This document shows positions 1-6,699 of a stretch of 7,273 nucleotides of DNA, piece by piece (the first letter of the stretch is position 1; each line of letters starts with the position of its first letter). A program made the translations under genes and the position numbers. The notes beneath the pieces were generated by a model. That model was given only the letters and a program-made list of their open reading frames with translations. It made no database searches and was not told the DNA's origin. The stretch comes from Firmicutes bacterium CAG:646 (GTDB lineage: Bacteria > Bacillota > Clostridia > Lachnospirales > Lachnospiraceae): contig HF995404.1 in the NCBI GenBank assembly GCA_000432335.1, positions 35,442 to 42,714 of the forward strand, written 5' to 3'.

Positions 1-1
1 A

Positions 2-538
2 AAAGATCAGGCAGTTCTTTTCATTGGAAATCATCGGAGTTTTTTCGATATTCTTTTAACCTACACCCGCTGTCGGGGACTTACCGGCTATGTGGCAAAG
101 GCTGAAATGGAAAAAATCCCTCTGCTGTCCAACTGGATGCGTTATCTGCACTGCCTGTTTCTTGACAGAAAAGATATCAAAAAGGGGTTAAAAACTATTT
201 TAACTGGTATTGAGAAGATCAAAGCGGGAATTTCCATCTGCATCTTCCCAGAAGGAACAAGAAACAGAAACGAAAGCGATCTGGATCTGCTGGAATTTCA
301 TGAGGGCAGCTTCAAACTTGCCACCAAAACCAACTGCCCCATCGTTCCCATTGCTCTGAACAACACAGTATCCATCTTTGAAAAACAATTTCCAAAAATC
401 AAAAAGACCCATGTAGTCATCGAATACTGCAAACCGATTCTTCCATCCGAATTATCCGGGGAAGATAAAAAATTTATTGGAAAACACACCCGAAATATTA
501 TCCTGGAAACTTTGAAAAAGAACGAACATCTGGTGTAA
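2..538 (+). CDS. plsC: 1-acyl-sn-glycerol-3-phosphate acyltransferase (PlsC family), 5' end outside window
   Basis: Probable membrane-associated acyltransferase that moves an acyl chain onto lysophosphatidate to make phosphatidate in phospholipid synthesis. The reading frame is open from base 2, so the gene begins upstream of the window; the GTG at 92 is internal and not the start. The family blocks appear in order: the catalytic HX4D motif (H-R-S-F-F-D, bases 32-49), the LFLDR block (near 155-170), the FPEGTR substrate-binding block (245-262) and a VPIAL block (near 343-357). It ends with TAA at 536-538 after the usual Lys-rich tail. No strong + strand terminator follows it. The family assignment is firm. 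The exact acyl substrate cannot be read from the sequence, and other LPLAT-superfamily acyltransferases share these blocks. Confidence 0.9.
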   Translation, partial: KDQAVLFIGNHRSFFDILLTYTRCRGLTGYVAKAEMEKIPLLSNWMRYLHCLFLDRKDIKKGLKTILTGIEKIKAGISICIFPEGTRNRNESDLDLLEFHEGSFKLATKTNCPIVPIALNNTVSIFEKQFPKIKKTHVVIEYCKPILPSELSGEDKKFIGKHTRNIILETLKKNEHLV

Positions 539-550
539 TATTTTCAAGGT

Positions 551-600
551 AAAAACAAAGCCATTATCAGAAAGCTATGCAAATTTCCGATAATGGCTTT
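551..600 (-). terminator. Intrinsic terminator, better on - strand
   Basis: A long hairpin with arms at 557-573 and 584-600 pairs 16 of 17 positions (one A/C mismatch, 569 with 588) around a 10-base loop. On the - strand it is followed by a T-rich run (complement of 551-555), so it fits as the terminator of the Rpn remnant. On the + strand the bases after the stem are A/T mixed without a U-run, so it would be at best a weak terminator for the acyltransferase gene. Confidence 0.75.
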
Positions 601-663
601 AAATATACTAAAAGATATAGAAGGTTCCTGGCGATGGCTTTTCCTTCTTTATTAGTCCCAACT

Positions 664-963
664 TTATTTCAAAAACCTCTCCGCCTCGTTCCTTTTCAAC
701 TGAAACTTCTCCTGTAATTTCTGAAGAATAACCTCCGGCTCAATCTGTAACTCCAACATTGCAGAAACCATGCTGCTTATTCCCGTTTCCAGCCCTTTTT
801 CATGTCCTTCTTTTATTCCCTCTTTTATTCCTTCTTTGCGTCCTTTTTCTTCACATTCTTCTTCCAATTTTCTTAACGCTGTACACATATTCCCTGCCTC
901 CCCTTCTGTTTTCTGCTCCATCAGTTTTGATGAATCGGTGATCTTCCCGATCATTAAGATTGA
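664..963 (-). pseudogene. C-terminal remnant of a Rpn/PD-(D/E)XK nuclease-family protein
   Basis: The frame on the - strand is open only from 963 (TGA at 964-966) to TAA at 664-666, and the first ATG is at 954, giving 96 residues. The protein has a charged stretch beginning near Cys-Thr-Ala-Leu and three imperfect KEG repeats (K-E-G-I, K-E-G-I, K-E-G-H), followed by a helical tail rich in Leu, Glu and Lys. This arrangement is typical of the C-terminal end of Rpn-type 'recombination-promoting nuclease/putative transposase' proteins, which are usually about 280-350 residues. The PD-(D/E)XK nuclease core is absent and no ribosome binding site precedes the ATG at 954. I read it as a 5'-truncated relic. 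It might instead be a stand-alone small protein, which the good downstream terminator would allow. Confidence 0.6.
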
Positions 964-1053
964 TCATATCATACCACCAATGGAAACGCTACATAAAATT
1001 TCATAATAAATATAAAATCATAACAAATAAATCCAATGTATAAATTTGCATTT

Positions 1054-1085
1054 TAAAAATCGACGGTCAAATTTTTGCCGCCGAT
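1054..1085 (-). terminator. Intrinsic terminator of the regulator/kinase operon
   Basis: An 8-bp stem (1078-1085 with 1059-1066, one G-U pair) encloses an 11-base A/T-rich loop and, on the - strand, is followed by five T (complement of 1055-1059). It starts 7 bases past the stop codon of the sensor kinase gene and is well placed to end the three-gene operon. Confidence 0.8.
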
Positions 1086-1092
1086 AATCCCT

Positions 1093-2355
1093 TTAAAGAA
1101 TCAATCCCATAAAAAAGTAATCTCTATCTTCTATTCTTTTTTTCCTGACAATATACTCAAACTGATACCGAACGCTGTATTCTTTGATTTTCGTCAGACC
1201 ATATCCTCCATGTCCTTCCTTGGTAGTATACCCTGCCTGAAAAAAATCCGCAAAATCATTTATATTCACCTCCGGTATAGGGTTTATCACAATAATCTGC
1301 ACTTTATCCTTTTCAGAAACATCCACATCCAGATACAAAACCGGATTTTCCATTTCCAAAACAGCCTCCATTGCATTATCCCAAATAATCCCTGTCATTT
1401 CAATCACAACAGGCTCCGGTATCCGATTTATTTTCCTTATTGATTGTACCTGATAACGAACCACAATATTTTGCTGCATAGCCTCCTGTATCTTACTATA
1501 TAAAAATCCCGCAAGTAGTGGCCACTGACTATTCAACAGCTTATAATCCACATTTTCCTGCATAACCATATTCATATACTTCACCTGCTGTTCTACCAAC
1601 TTCTCATATGTATTGGTAGTGTAACACATACTGAGAATTGCCTGAATATGGTTATGAAAATCATGCTGTTTCTTTCTAACTGCCCCCAATAGTTCTTCAT
1701 AATTTTTCTCATGATTCTGATAGGTGTTCCAATTTCGTTCTATTGCATCCAGCTTAACCCGCTCGCTTTGCAACTTATAAGCCAAAATACAGATACCCCA
1801 CCCAAAAATGAATACAATTAAAAAATCTACTACCGAGATTCCCCCATTCTTTCTAAACTGGATAATAGAAAGAAGCAAATACACTGCATATAAAATTCCC
1901 AAAACAGCAATCACTTTACTTCTTCGTAAAATCATAGAAAAAAAATGCGCCAACTGATTCTTCAGCAAGAACACAAAAACTAAAGTTCCCAGATATACTA
2001 TAATCGCCATTTGCGACTCTGACAGCGAACTAATTTTCAGAATATCAAAAATTACTCTCATCATTAGCTGCAATAGACTCAACACCACAATCCATAAAAT
2101 ATTACTTATGACAACTTTCTTTACTTCAAATCCAAACTCAAGAATCGTATAGGCAGCTATCACAGGAATCATAAGCCAAGATAAAGCAGCACTGGAACCA
2201 TAAAGATGAATACATTCAAATAGAAAAACCTGACACAGTATCAACGCCAGATTTGGGATACATTTAAAATGAATTCCTCCCATCTCGTACATATATAAAA
2301 AATGCAGACAGCAGATAATACAAACAATCTCTATAATAATATAAATTCTAAACAC
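1093..2355 (-). CDS. GHKL sensor histidine kinase, AgrC-like
   Basis: A 420-residue membrane sensor kinase of the AgrC/ComD-like class that pairs with LytTR response regulators. Residues 1-195 hold about six or seven hydrophobic segments (roughly 3-22, 33-52, 58-76, 82-103, 117-138, 147-167 and 173-193). A linker follows, then the dimerisation/phosphoacceptor segment with KKQHDFHNH, where His231 is the likely phosphorylated residue. The ATP-binding domain shows the N box (WDNAMEA, Asn327) and a glycine-rich G box (GHGGYGL, 381-387). The start is GTG at 2353-2355, overlapping the last 8 bases of the response regulator gene, with an AAAGGG-type site inside that gene; this indicates translational coupling. 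The ligand is unknown. AgrC-type kinases often sense peptides, but no AgrB/AgrD pair is visible here. Confidence 0.9.
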   Translation of the reverse strand: MFRIYIIIEIVCIICCLHFLYMYEMGGIHFKCIPNLALILCQVFLFECIHLYGSSAALSWLMIPVIAAYTILEFGFEVKKVVISNILWIVVLSLLQLMMRVIFDILKISSLSESQMAIIVYLGTLVFVFLLKNQLAHFFSMILRRSKVIAVLGILYAVYLLLSIIQFRKNGGISVVDFLIVFIFGWGICILAYKLQSERVKLDAIERNWNTYQNHEKNYEELLGAVRKKQHDFHNHIQAILSMCYTTNTYEKLVEQQVKYMNMVMQENVDYKLLNSQWPLLAGFLYSKIQEAMQQNIVVRYQVQSIRKINRIPEPVVIEMTGIIWDNAMEAVLEMENPVLYLDVDVSEKDKVQIIVINPIPEVNINDFADFFQAGYTTKEGHGGYGLTKIKEYSVRYQFEYIVRKKRIEDRDYFFMGLIL

Positions 2356-3081
2356 CCCGAAAGCCCTTTAACACCTTTTTCATATAATACATACTGATAT
2401 CTATGACCATATCTGTTCCTTTTAATGAAATATAGCGATTCACCGGATCAATTTGTTGAACATACTGATAATTTACAGCAGTACTCCTGTCACACTGGAG
2501 AAAAGTATCTCGATGAACTGCTTTTAAAAACTGTTTTAAAGTTCTGTTTGGTATTGACAACAAATCATTTTTTAACTGAATATTAAGAACATGATGATTA
2601 ATCCGCACATATAAAATATCACTGATATCTAAAACGTATAAAATCCCATCCCTCCTCAAAGTGATCTGCGTGGACTGACAATTTATCTGAAAAAACCCCA
2701 GCGCTTTCCCCACAAGCTCGGCTGCCTTTTGAGGTGGAAATGGTTTTTCCAAATAATCAAAGCAATGCACTGTATGCAAAGCCTGGTTACCGGATCAGAT
2801 AACGTTGTAAGAAAAATAATAGGCGTTAATACGTATCCCATATTATTCCTCAACTCCTGTGCAAAACGCAATCCCGATGTATCACCATTCTCCTTGGGCT
2901 TCAAAATAATATCCAAAACAAACACATCTATGGAACTCTGAATAGCCTGCAAACAGGCTTCCCTGTATGTAGATACAGCATAAACCTTTACCAAACTTCC
3001 ATATTGCTCTTCGATTGCTTTTTGCAATGCCTGTAACGTTTTGATATTATCCTCTAAAATCAATACATTCTTTATCATCAT
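2348..3081 (-). pseudogene. LytTR-family response regulator interrupted by a -1 frameshift
   Basis: The receiver domain is read from ATG at 3081: acidic pair Glu10-Asp11, phosphoacceptor Asp57 in VFVLD, and FLTT at 90-93. At Leu101 the frame must shift by -1 at the TTT run (complement of 2778-2780) to continue as LHTVHCFDYLEKPF, which carries the conserved receiver Lys, and then a complete LytTR DNA-binding domain ending at 2348. One extra T would give an uninterrupted protein of about 244 residues, the normal size of this family. As written, the first frame runs on for about 30 unrelated residues and stops at 2683, losing the end of the receiver and all DNA-binding function. No slippery heptamer or downstream stimulator is evident, so a one-base deletion or a sequencing error is more likely than programmed frameshifting. 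The gene overlaps the upstream HTH gene by 35 bases and the kinase gene by 8. Confidence 0.85.
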
Positions 3082-3778
3082 TTGATATCTCGTATTTTTC
3101 TATGCTATTTGCTATACCCTGCAAATCTTTTTCTAAATCTTGTTGGATATGTGGTGGAAAAATATCCCATATCCTATTGAGTTCTGATATCTGATATTTC
3201 CTGCGATCAATAAAAATCCACGGAGAATATCCCAATCTTTGATACATAATCTGCAAAATCTCCGCTCCTGGTCCTTTCTGCATCTTCTCGATTTTGCGAT
3301 ATGTCTTTACCTGAACATCTAAAATTTCTGCCATCTGTACTTGTGATAATCCTTCTACCCGACGAATATTCTCCCAAATAGTATACTTTTCTCTCTCAAC
3401 TGCTGCAAATCTGATATATGCTTCCGGAATGTCCAAGTGCTTTGTTTTATCTTTAGAAATAAAATCACAGCCTAATTTCACCAGTACCTGTACACACTCT
3501 AAAAATCTCAATTTCATCTTTTCCGTTTGAATACTTCGCATATATTTCTGCACAATCCCTGAAACCGTTTCTTCCCCGGTAATAATGTAAGCCACATCAC
3601 CTCCATTTTCCGAAAACTGAATCAGATTCTCATAGGTAAGCCTATAATGCCCAGACTCTAACTCCGTGTAATAATTTTGCGAAAGATTCCACATCCTCGA
3701 AAACTGATCCTGTGTAAAATTCAAACGCTTCCGATATTCATATAAATGGCGGGGAATCCTCTGGTATTGATTTTCCAT
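3047..3778 (-). CDS. Regulator with two HTH (XRE-like) domains
   Basis: A probable DNA-binding regulator of 243 residues. The first helix-turn-helix lies at about residues 12-55 (L-N-F-T-Q-D-Q-F-S-R ... N-Y-Y-T-E-L-E-S-G), and the second at about 135-180 (G-L-S-Q-V-Q-M-A-E-I-L-D-V ... T-Y-R-K-I-E). A helical spacer lies between them and a charged helical tail follows. I chose ATG at 3778 because GGAGAG stands 5 bases before it; an in-frame ATG at 3823 would add 15 residues but has only a weak AGG upstream. The gene ends 35 bases inside the response regulator gene, so the two are probably translated together. Its position as first gene of the kinase/regulator operon suggests that it acts in the same control circuit. 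No sensor or enzyme domain is recognisable. Confidence 0.8.
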   Translation of the reverse strand: MENQYQRIPRHLYEYRKRLNFTQDQFSRMWNLSQNYYTELESGHYRLTYENLIQFSENGGDVAYIITGEETVSGIVQKYMRSIQTEKMKLRFLECVQVLVKLGCDFISKDKTKHLDIPEAYIRFAAVEREKYTIWENIRRVEGLSQVQMAEILDVQVKTYRKIEKMQKGPGAEILQIMYQRLGYSPWIFIDRRKYQISELNRIWDIFPPHIQQDLEKDLQGIANSIEKYEISNDDKECIDFRG

Positions 3779-3861
3779 AATACTCTCCAATATACTTTTG
3801 CTATATATTGTAGAGTTTTTCATATCGCCTATTCATGGGTAATATACGAGTTTTTATTTAA

Positions 3862-3935
3862 TTTCTAAACACTATTAAATATCAAACTGCTATAGTTCAT
3901 AAAATCTGCATTATAACTGGTTTTTCGTAAACACT
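3862..3935. repeat. Pair of TAAACACT words, possible operator
   Basis: TAAACACT occurs at 3866-3873 and again at 3928-3935, each preceded by TTTC (directly in the first copy, after one extra G in the second), 62 bases apart in the same orientation. Both copies lie just upstream of the regulator operon, and one overlaps the -35 position of the candidate promoter at 3910-3915. They do not match the LytTR consensus well. They could be half-sites for the double-HTH protein, or chance. Confidence 0.25.
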
Positions 3936-4034
3936 TCTTATGATAGTATAACGAATACTAAGTAACCGCCATATTGACTTATTTAATTGTTCATCTGCAT
4001 CATTAGCGTCAATTGCCGTAGCCACTGCTACGCC
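3897..4034 (-). other. 45-codon open frame, possible small or relic gene
   Basis: On the - strand the frame is open from 4034 to TGA at 3897-3899. From a GTG at codon 4, with AGG about 7 bases upstream, it would give a 42-residue peptide. The peptide begins with an acidic, Ala/Asp-rich part and continues with a basic hydrophobic part containing I-W-R-L-L-S-I-R-Y. There is no ATG in a useful position and I do not recognise a family. The composition looks more protein-like than the surrounding bases, so it may be the end of a lost gene, but chance is a fair explanation for a frame this short. Confidence 0.2.
3910..3915 (-). promoter_or_regulatory. Candidate -10 box for the regulator operon
   Basis: A perfect TATAAT on the - strand lies 132 bases upstream of the chosen HTH-gene start. 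The -35 position is occupied not by TTGACA but by AGTGTTTA (complement of 3928-3935). A second copy of that octamer lies at 3866-3873. A perfect -10 with a poor -35 that overlaps a repeated word is the pattern expected for an activator-dependent promoter, but in such AT-rich DNA a chance TATAAT is also likely. Confidence 0.3.
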
Positions 4035-4280
4035 TCATTTCTCCACTTTGCATATAAAACAATTATTCTGCTTCAATATAGCAAAAACTAGTTTTCGTTA
4101 TTCTAGTAATGGGCGTTTCTACCCAACAAGTTACTGCAAGATAGCATTAGACACTGAAGATTCACCATCGTAGTTGAACAGAATAATTATAACCTTAATG
4201 AAGCAAAAGAATCTGTTTTAAGAGGTAATTATTTTTTTAAAGCCCATAAAATCAATGATTTAAGTCTTGACATTATAGGA

Positions 4281-4288
4281 AGGAGGTG
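4281..4288 (+). promoter_or_regulatory. Near-perfect Shine-Dalgarno of the peptide gene
   Basis: AGGAGGTG matches the 16S anti-Shine-Dalgarno over eight bases, with 7 bases between AGGAGG and the ATG at 4294. It is the strongest ribosome binding site in the window and is what identifies the very short downstream frame as a real, highly translated gene. Confidence 0.9.
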
Positions 4289-4293
4289 AAAAA

Positions 4294-4428
4294 ATGATTA
4301 AATTATCTGCAAAAAGTGTTATGTCCTTGTCTAAAGATGCTCAAATTAAGTCTATTACAAAGAAAATTAATTCAACATTAAATTTCAAAAAAACTACTTT
4401 AAAAAAGACTCAAAACAATGTAGCTTAG
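4294..4428 (+). CDS. 44-residue Lys-rich peptide, candidate RiPP precursor
   Basis: A short gene starting with ATG after a near-perfect ribosome binding site and ending with TAG at 4426-4428. The peptide has 44 residues, with 10 Lys against one Asp, and is rich in Ser, Thr and Asn. It has no Cys, Trp, Tyr, His, Arg, Gly or Pro. The N-terminal two thirds look like a soluble helical leader. The C-terminal part carries a five-residue repeat, FKKT then LKKT (residues 31-34 and 36-39), and ends Q-N-N-V-A. There is no signal peptide and no double-Gly cleavage site. It is directly followed by a hairpin and a radical SAM enzyme gene, the standard layout for a precursor peptide and its maturase. I do not recognise a known precursor family. 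A regulatory leader peptide for the methyltransferase-like gene is the main alternative. Confidence 0.7.
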   Translation: MIKLSAKSVMSLSKDAQIKSITKKINSTLNFKKTTLKKTQNNVA

Positions 4429-4447
4429 TTCAAAGGCAAAGTAAAAC

Positions 4448-4480
4448 AATACATGCTGCAATTTTATTGTAGCATGTATT
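4448..4480 (+). promoter_or_regulatory. 15-bp hairpin between peptide and radical SAM genes
   Basis: Arms 4448-4462 and 4466-4480 pair over 15 bp (one G-U, at 4458 with 4470) around a three-T loop. It begins 19 bases after the peptide stop codon and ends just before the GAGG site of the enzyme gene. Only TTT follows the loop side of the stem's end, not a full U-run, so it is more likely a partial attenuator or an mRNA stability/processing element than a strong terminator. Such hairpins would let the peptide be made in excess over its modifying enzyme. It leaves the GAGG outside the stem, so simple masking of the ribosome site is not indicated. Confidence 0.8.
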
Positions 4481-4491
4481 TCGAGGAGAAA

Positions 4492-5331
4492 ATGAAGATA
4501 ATTAAAGTTTTTAAAAATTTGGATTGTACCAAAATGCTATTAAAATTAGATGATGGTTATGTTATAGAAAATTGTTTTAAATATCCATTTTGGATGTGTA
4601 TTACATCACAAGTTGGTTGTCCTATTGGATGTCATTTTTGTCATAGTGGCAAAAATGGCTTTAAAAGAGACTTAACCACAAAAGAAATGATGGATCAAAT
4701 TATAATTGCAATTGAATATTCGATTGGAAATTTTACATATGACTATATGTTCTCAACAATTTCTTTTACTGGAATGGGAGAACCCTTGTTAAATGTAACT
4801 TCTGTAGTTGAAGTAATACGAGAATTACAAGCCAAAACAAATGTAGAAATATCTTTGACTACTACTGGAATATTAAATAATATTCAAAAGTTGTTTTTTA
4901 CCAAGAAAAAAATAGCAATTGATATATCAATGCATTCTTTAGATCCCAATAAGAGAAAATTACTTATTCCCACCGAAACGAAGTATCCAATAGAATCCAC
5001 AATACAATATATGCTAAAAAATATTAACAGATTCCAAAAGATAAGTTTTGATTATTTATTATTACAAGGGATTAATGATTCTCTCGAAGACTTACTCTTG
5101 CTAATTTCATCTTTTAAAAAAACAAATATACACATAGAACTAAAAAGATATAATAGGCTTAACGAAAATGATACCTTAAAAGCTTCGACAGAAGAAGTTT
5201 TTTCATTTTTTTATAAAAATCTAAAAAAGCATGGAATTACGGCATCAATAGAAGAAAATGTAGGTATTGAATTTAATGCTGGATGTGGACAATTAGTTTG
5301 GTCATATTATGAAACATTAAATAAGGAGTAA
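4492..5331 (+). CDS. RlmN/Cfr-like class A radical SAM enzyme, short form
   Basis: A 279-residue radical SAM enzyme of the RlmN/Cfr group, which transfers methyl groups through a methylated Cys. The CX3CX2C cluster motif is at Cys43, Cys47 and Cys50 (GCPIGCHFC); GMGEPLLN at 94-101 is the SAM-binding segment; ISMHS at 145-149 and the C-terminal NAGCGQL at 262-268 follow the RlmN order. Cys265 matches the methyl-carrying Cys of RlmN (Cys355 in E. coli) and Cys36 matches the second catalytic Cys (Cys118). RlmN and Cfr have about 350-390 residues; here almost the whole N-terminal domain before the D-x-T-K-x-x-x-x-L-x-D-G segment is missing, so the usual RNA-binding part is absent. I chose ATG at 4492 (GAGG 5 bases upstream) because the in-frame ATG at 4453 lies inside the hairpin without a ribosome site. 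With the peptide gene just upstream, a peptide substrate is plausible; rRNA methylation or drug resistance is the alternative. Confidence 0.9.
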   Translation: MKIIKVFKNLDCTKMLLKLDDGYVIENCFKYPFWMCITSQVGCPIGCHFCHSGKNGFKRDLTTKEMMDQIIIAIEYSIGNFTYDYMFSTISFTGMGEPLLNVTSVVEVIRELQAKTNVEISLTTTGILNNIQKLFFTKKKIAIDISMHSLDPNKRKLLIPTETKYPIESTIQYMLKNINRFQKISFDYLLLQGINDSLEDLLLLISSFKKTNIHIELKRYNRLNENDTLKASTEEVFSFFYKNLKKHGITASIEENVGIEFNAGCGQLVWSYYETLNKE

Positions 5332-5335
5332 AAAA

Positions 5336-5371
5336 TTGAAAATGAAAAGTAGAGGGTATCCATTCCCTTAA
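5336..5371 (+). other. Very short frame cut by the IS110 junction
   Basis: AAGGAG at 5323-5328, overlapping the end of the radical SAM gene, stands 7 bases before TTG at 5336, with an in-frame ATG at 5342. The frame now ends at TAA (5369-5371), which begins exactly at the inferred IS end. Joining 5368 to 6911 continues the same frame to TAA at 6935-6937 and gives MKSRGYPFPIRRIIKKK from the ATG. It may be a small basic peptide gene broken by the insertion, or an accidental open frame in AT-rich DNA. Confidence 0.3.
5362..5368 (+). repeat. 7-bp direct repeat, left IS junction
   Basis: ATTCCCT occurs here and at 6904-6910 in the same orientation, 1542 bases apart, bracketing the IS110 transposase and its non-coding ends. 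It ends in CT, the core dinucleotide used by characterised IS110 elements such as IS621. Confidence 0.5.
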
Positions 5372-5385
5372 TCGCATCACAAACA

Positions 5386-5403
5386 AGCCATCTTACGATG
5401 GCT
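5386..5403. terminator. Hairpin in the short IS end
   Basis: AGCCATC (5386-5392) and GATGGCT (5397-5403) form a perfect 7-bp stem with a 4-base loop, 33 bases past the transposase stop codon. On the - strand it is followed by TTGTTTG, a poor U-run. It may act as a weak transcription terminator for the transposase or as a structural part of the IS end. Confidence 0.5.
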
Positions 5404-5435
5404 GCTTTAAAAATTGAATATTGTGTATGTTAAGG

Positions 5436-6683
5436 TTAAGTAGTTGCTGACTTGATCTTATAACCTTGATTTCTTGCTATGATAAGAGCCTGCTCTATCG
5501 TGATTTCACGGTCAACAGGTGGTAAATCTGATTTTTGGTAAAGTTCCGCATTATAGTTTTCACCGTTCTTAAGCATGTGGTATAATGCAGTCAGAAGCAT
5601 TCTTGCTATCGCAATGATTGCTTTCTTGTGACCGTAACGCTTTTTGAGACGGAAATAACGGTTACGTATTTCAGGATGCTTTGAGTTTTTAACACCAGCG
5701 TTTGCGCCCTATACTAAAAGCGGCTTGATATAACATCCGGCTTTGGAGACCCGGACAGATTTTTTCTTCCCTGCGCTTTCATTATTGGTTGGTGTAAGCC
5801 CCGTCCATGAGCATAAGTGTTTCACCGAAGGAAAAGCCCCCATGTTGGTACCGATTTCGGAAATGATTCCGATGGCAGTAAAAATACTGCTGATACCAGG
5901 AGCGGTTTGAAGAATGGCAAGTTCCTGCTGATAGGGAGCGGCAAGCGCAAGAATGAGTTCATCAAGCTCTGCCTTCCGGGATTCGAGGTTTTCATAATGA
6001 GCTTTGATTACTTTGAGCTTACCAGCCTGTTCGGGAGTGATATATCCGTCAATGGCATCACGGAGTTCAGAAAGCTTCTTTTTCAAACTTTTGAAAACAA
6101 GAGGTTCAAGGTCAAAGGAAGTATCTGCGGGATTGTCCAAAATCTTATCCAGTATCGCCTGAACAGATTTGCCGAAAGTGTCCGAAACAACGTTTCCCAA
6201 CTGGATATTGGAAACCGTGAGACAGTTCTGCAAACGATTCTTTTCGCTTGATTTGAAGCAGGTCAGTTTGAAACGGTAGCGCATAAGGTCACGGAGCTGG
6301 CGTATGTCAGCAGGTGGCATAAATCTACCGGCAGCAAGGTCATGCTTAAACAGGTCAGCAATCCATTTGGTATCTTTCTTGTCAGTTTTCTTTCCACGAA
6401 TAGCCTTAACATATTTGGGAGGAGCAAGGACGATCGAACAATCATTCTCTAAAATGTTGTAAACAGGGATCCAGTATTTACCGGTGGATTCCATACAAAC
6501 ATCCTTGCAATTCCGTTCGAGAAGCCATTGTAACAAATCTTTCAGACCTTTCGTGTAGGTTGAAAAACGGTGGCTTTCATAGGTGGTGACGCCCTTGTTG
6601 TCAGTAGAAGCAATGCAGGCGACTACAAAAGTCTTGTGGATATCAATGCCACAGCAGATTTTGTACACGATTTTTAAAGCCAT
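5436..6683 (-). pseudogene. IS110-family transposase with in-frame TAG
   Basis: DEDD recombinase of the IS110 family, 415 codons. The start is ATG at 6683, preceded by AAAGGAG about 7 bases upstream; an ATG at 6704 lacks such a site. The N-terminal RuvC-like domain shows GIDIHK (Asp14), MESTG (Glu65) and KTDKKD (Asp101, Asp104). The C-terminal domain has the PGISSIFTAIG hairpin, the WTGLTP segment and NESAGKK, whose Ser303 is the likely nucleophile. A TAG at 5709-5711 (codon 325) interrupts the frame after YIKPLLV. The same frame then continues for 90 residues with the typical end, including HPEIRNRY and GHKKAIIAIARMLL, to TAA at 5436. Relatives usually have Gln there, so CAG to TAG is the likely change. 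The shortened protein keeps all catalytic residues I can assign but loses conserved C-terminal helices, so it is probably inactive. Confidence 0.85.
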
Positions 6684-6699
6684 AGGGACTCCTTTCAGA

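Larger units (their letters stand above)
3824..4280. other. Divergent intergenic region, no clear gene
   Basis: About 460 bases separate the regulator operon (-) from the peptide operon (+). I see no recognisable gene. It holds the candidate - promoter and repeated words near 3862-3935. A perfect 6-bp stem with a 4-base loop lies at 4017-4032. The word AATTATTCTG occurs near 4060-4069, with its inverse CAGAATAATT near 4179-4188. A 45-codon open frame on the - strand (3900-4034) is listed separately. No convincing sigma-70 promoter for the + operon was found: TTGACA at 4267-4272 has no -10 at the right distance, and TAAAAT at 4247-4252 has no -35. Confidence 0.5.

Noticed and set aside
759..1006. 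Open frames on + across the Rpn remnant
   Set aside because: They are reverse-strand shadows of the KEG-rich coding sequence, with no ribosome site and low-complexity products.
1075..1443. 122-residue open frame on + inside the kinase gene
   Set aside because: Antisense shadow of the GHKL ATP-binding domain; His/Asn/Ile-rich product without family likeness.
2683..2790. Programmed -1 frameshift in the response regulator
   Set aside because: No X-XXY-YYZ slippery heptamer or clear downstream structure, and both domains are needed together in this family; a one-base deletion explains it more simply.
4267..4272. TTGACA as a -35 box for the peptide gene
   Set aside because: The -10 position 17 bases downstream falls on the A-run and ATG of the peptide gene itself, with no TATAAT-like match.
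4294..4428. Peptide as an AgrD-type signal precursor
   Set aside because: No Cys or Ser-containing thiolactone/lactone core followed by an acidic tail, and no AgrB protease gene nearby.
4453..4491. Longer start for the RlmN-like protein at ATG 4453 (13 extra residues)
   Set aside because: This ATG lies inside the 15-bp hairpin and has no ribosome site, and the extra residues do not resemble the family; ATG at 4492 with GAGG is better.
5817..6251. 144-residue open frame on + inside the transposase
   Set aside because: Shadow of the IS110 transposase reading frame; no family features or ribosome site.
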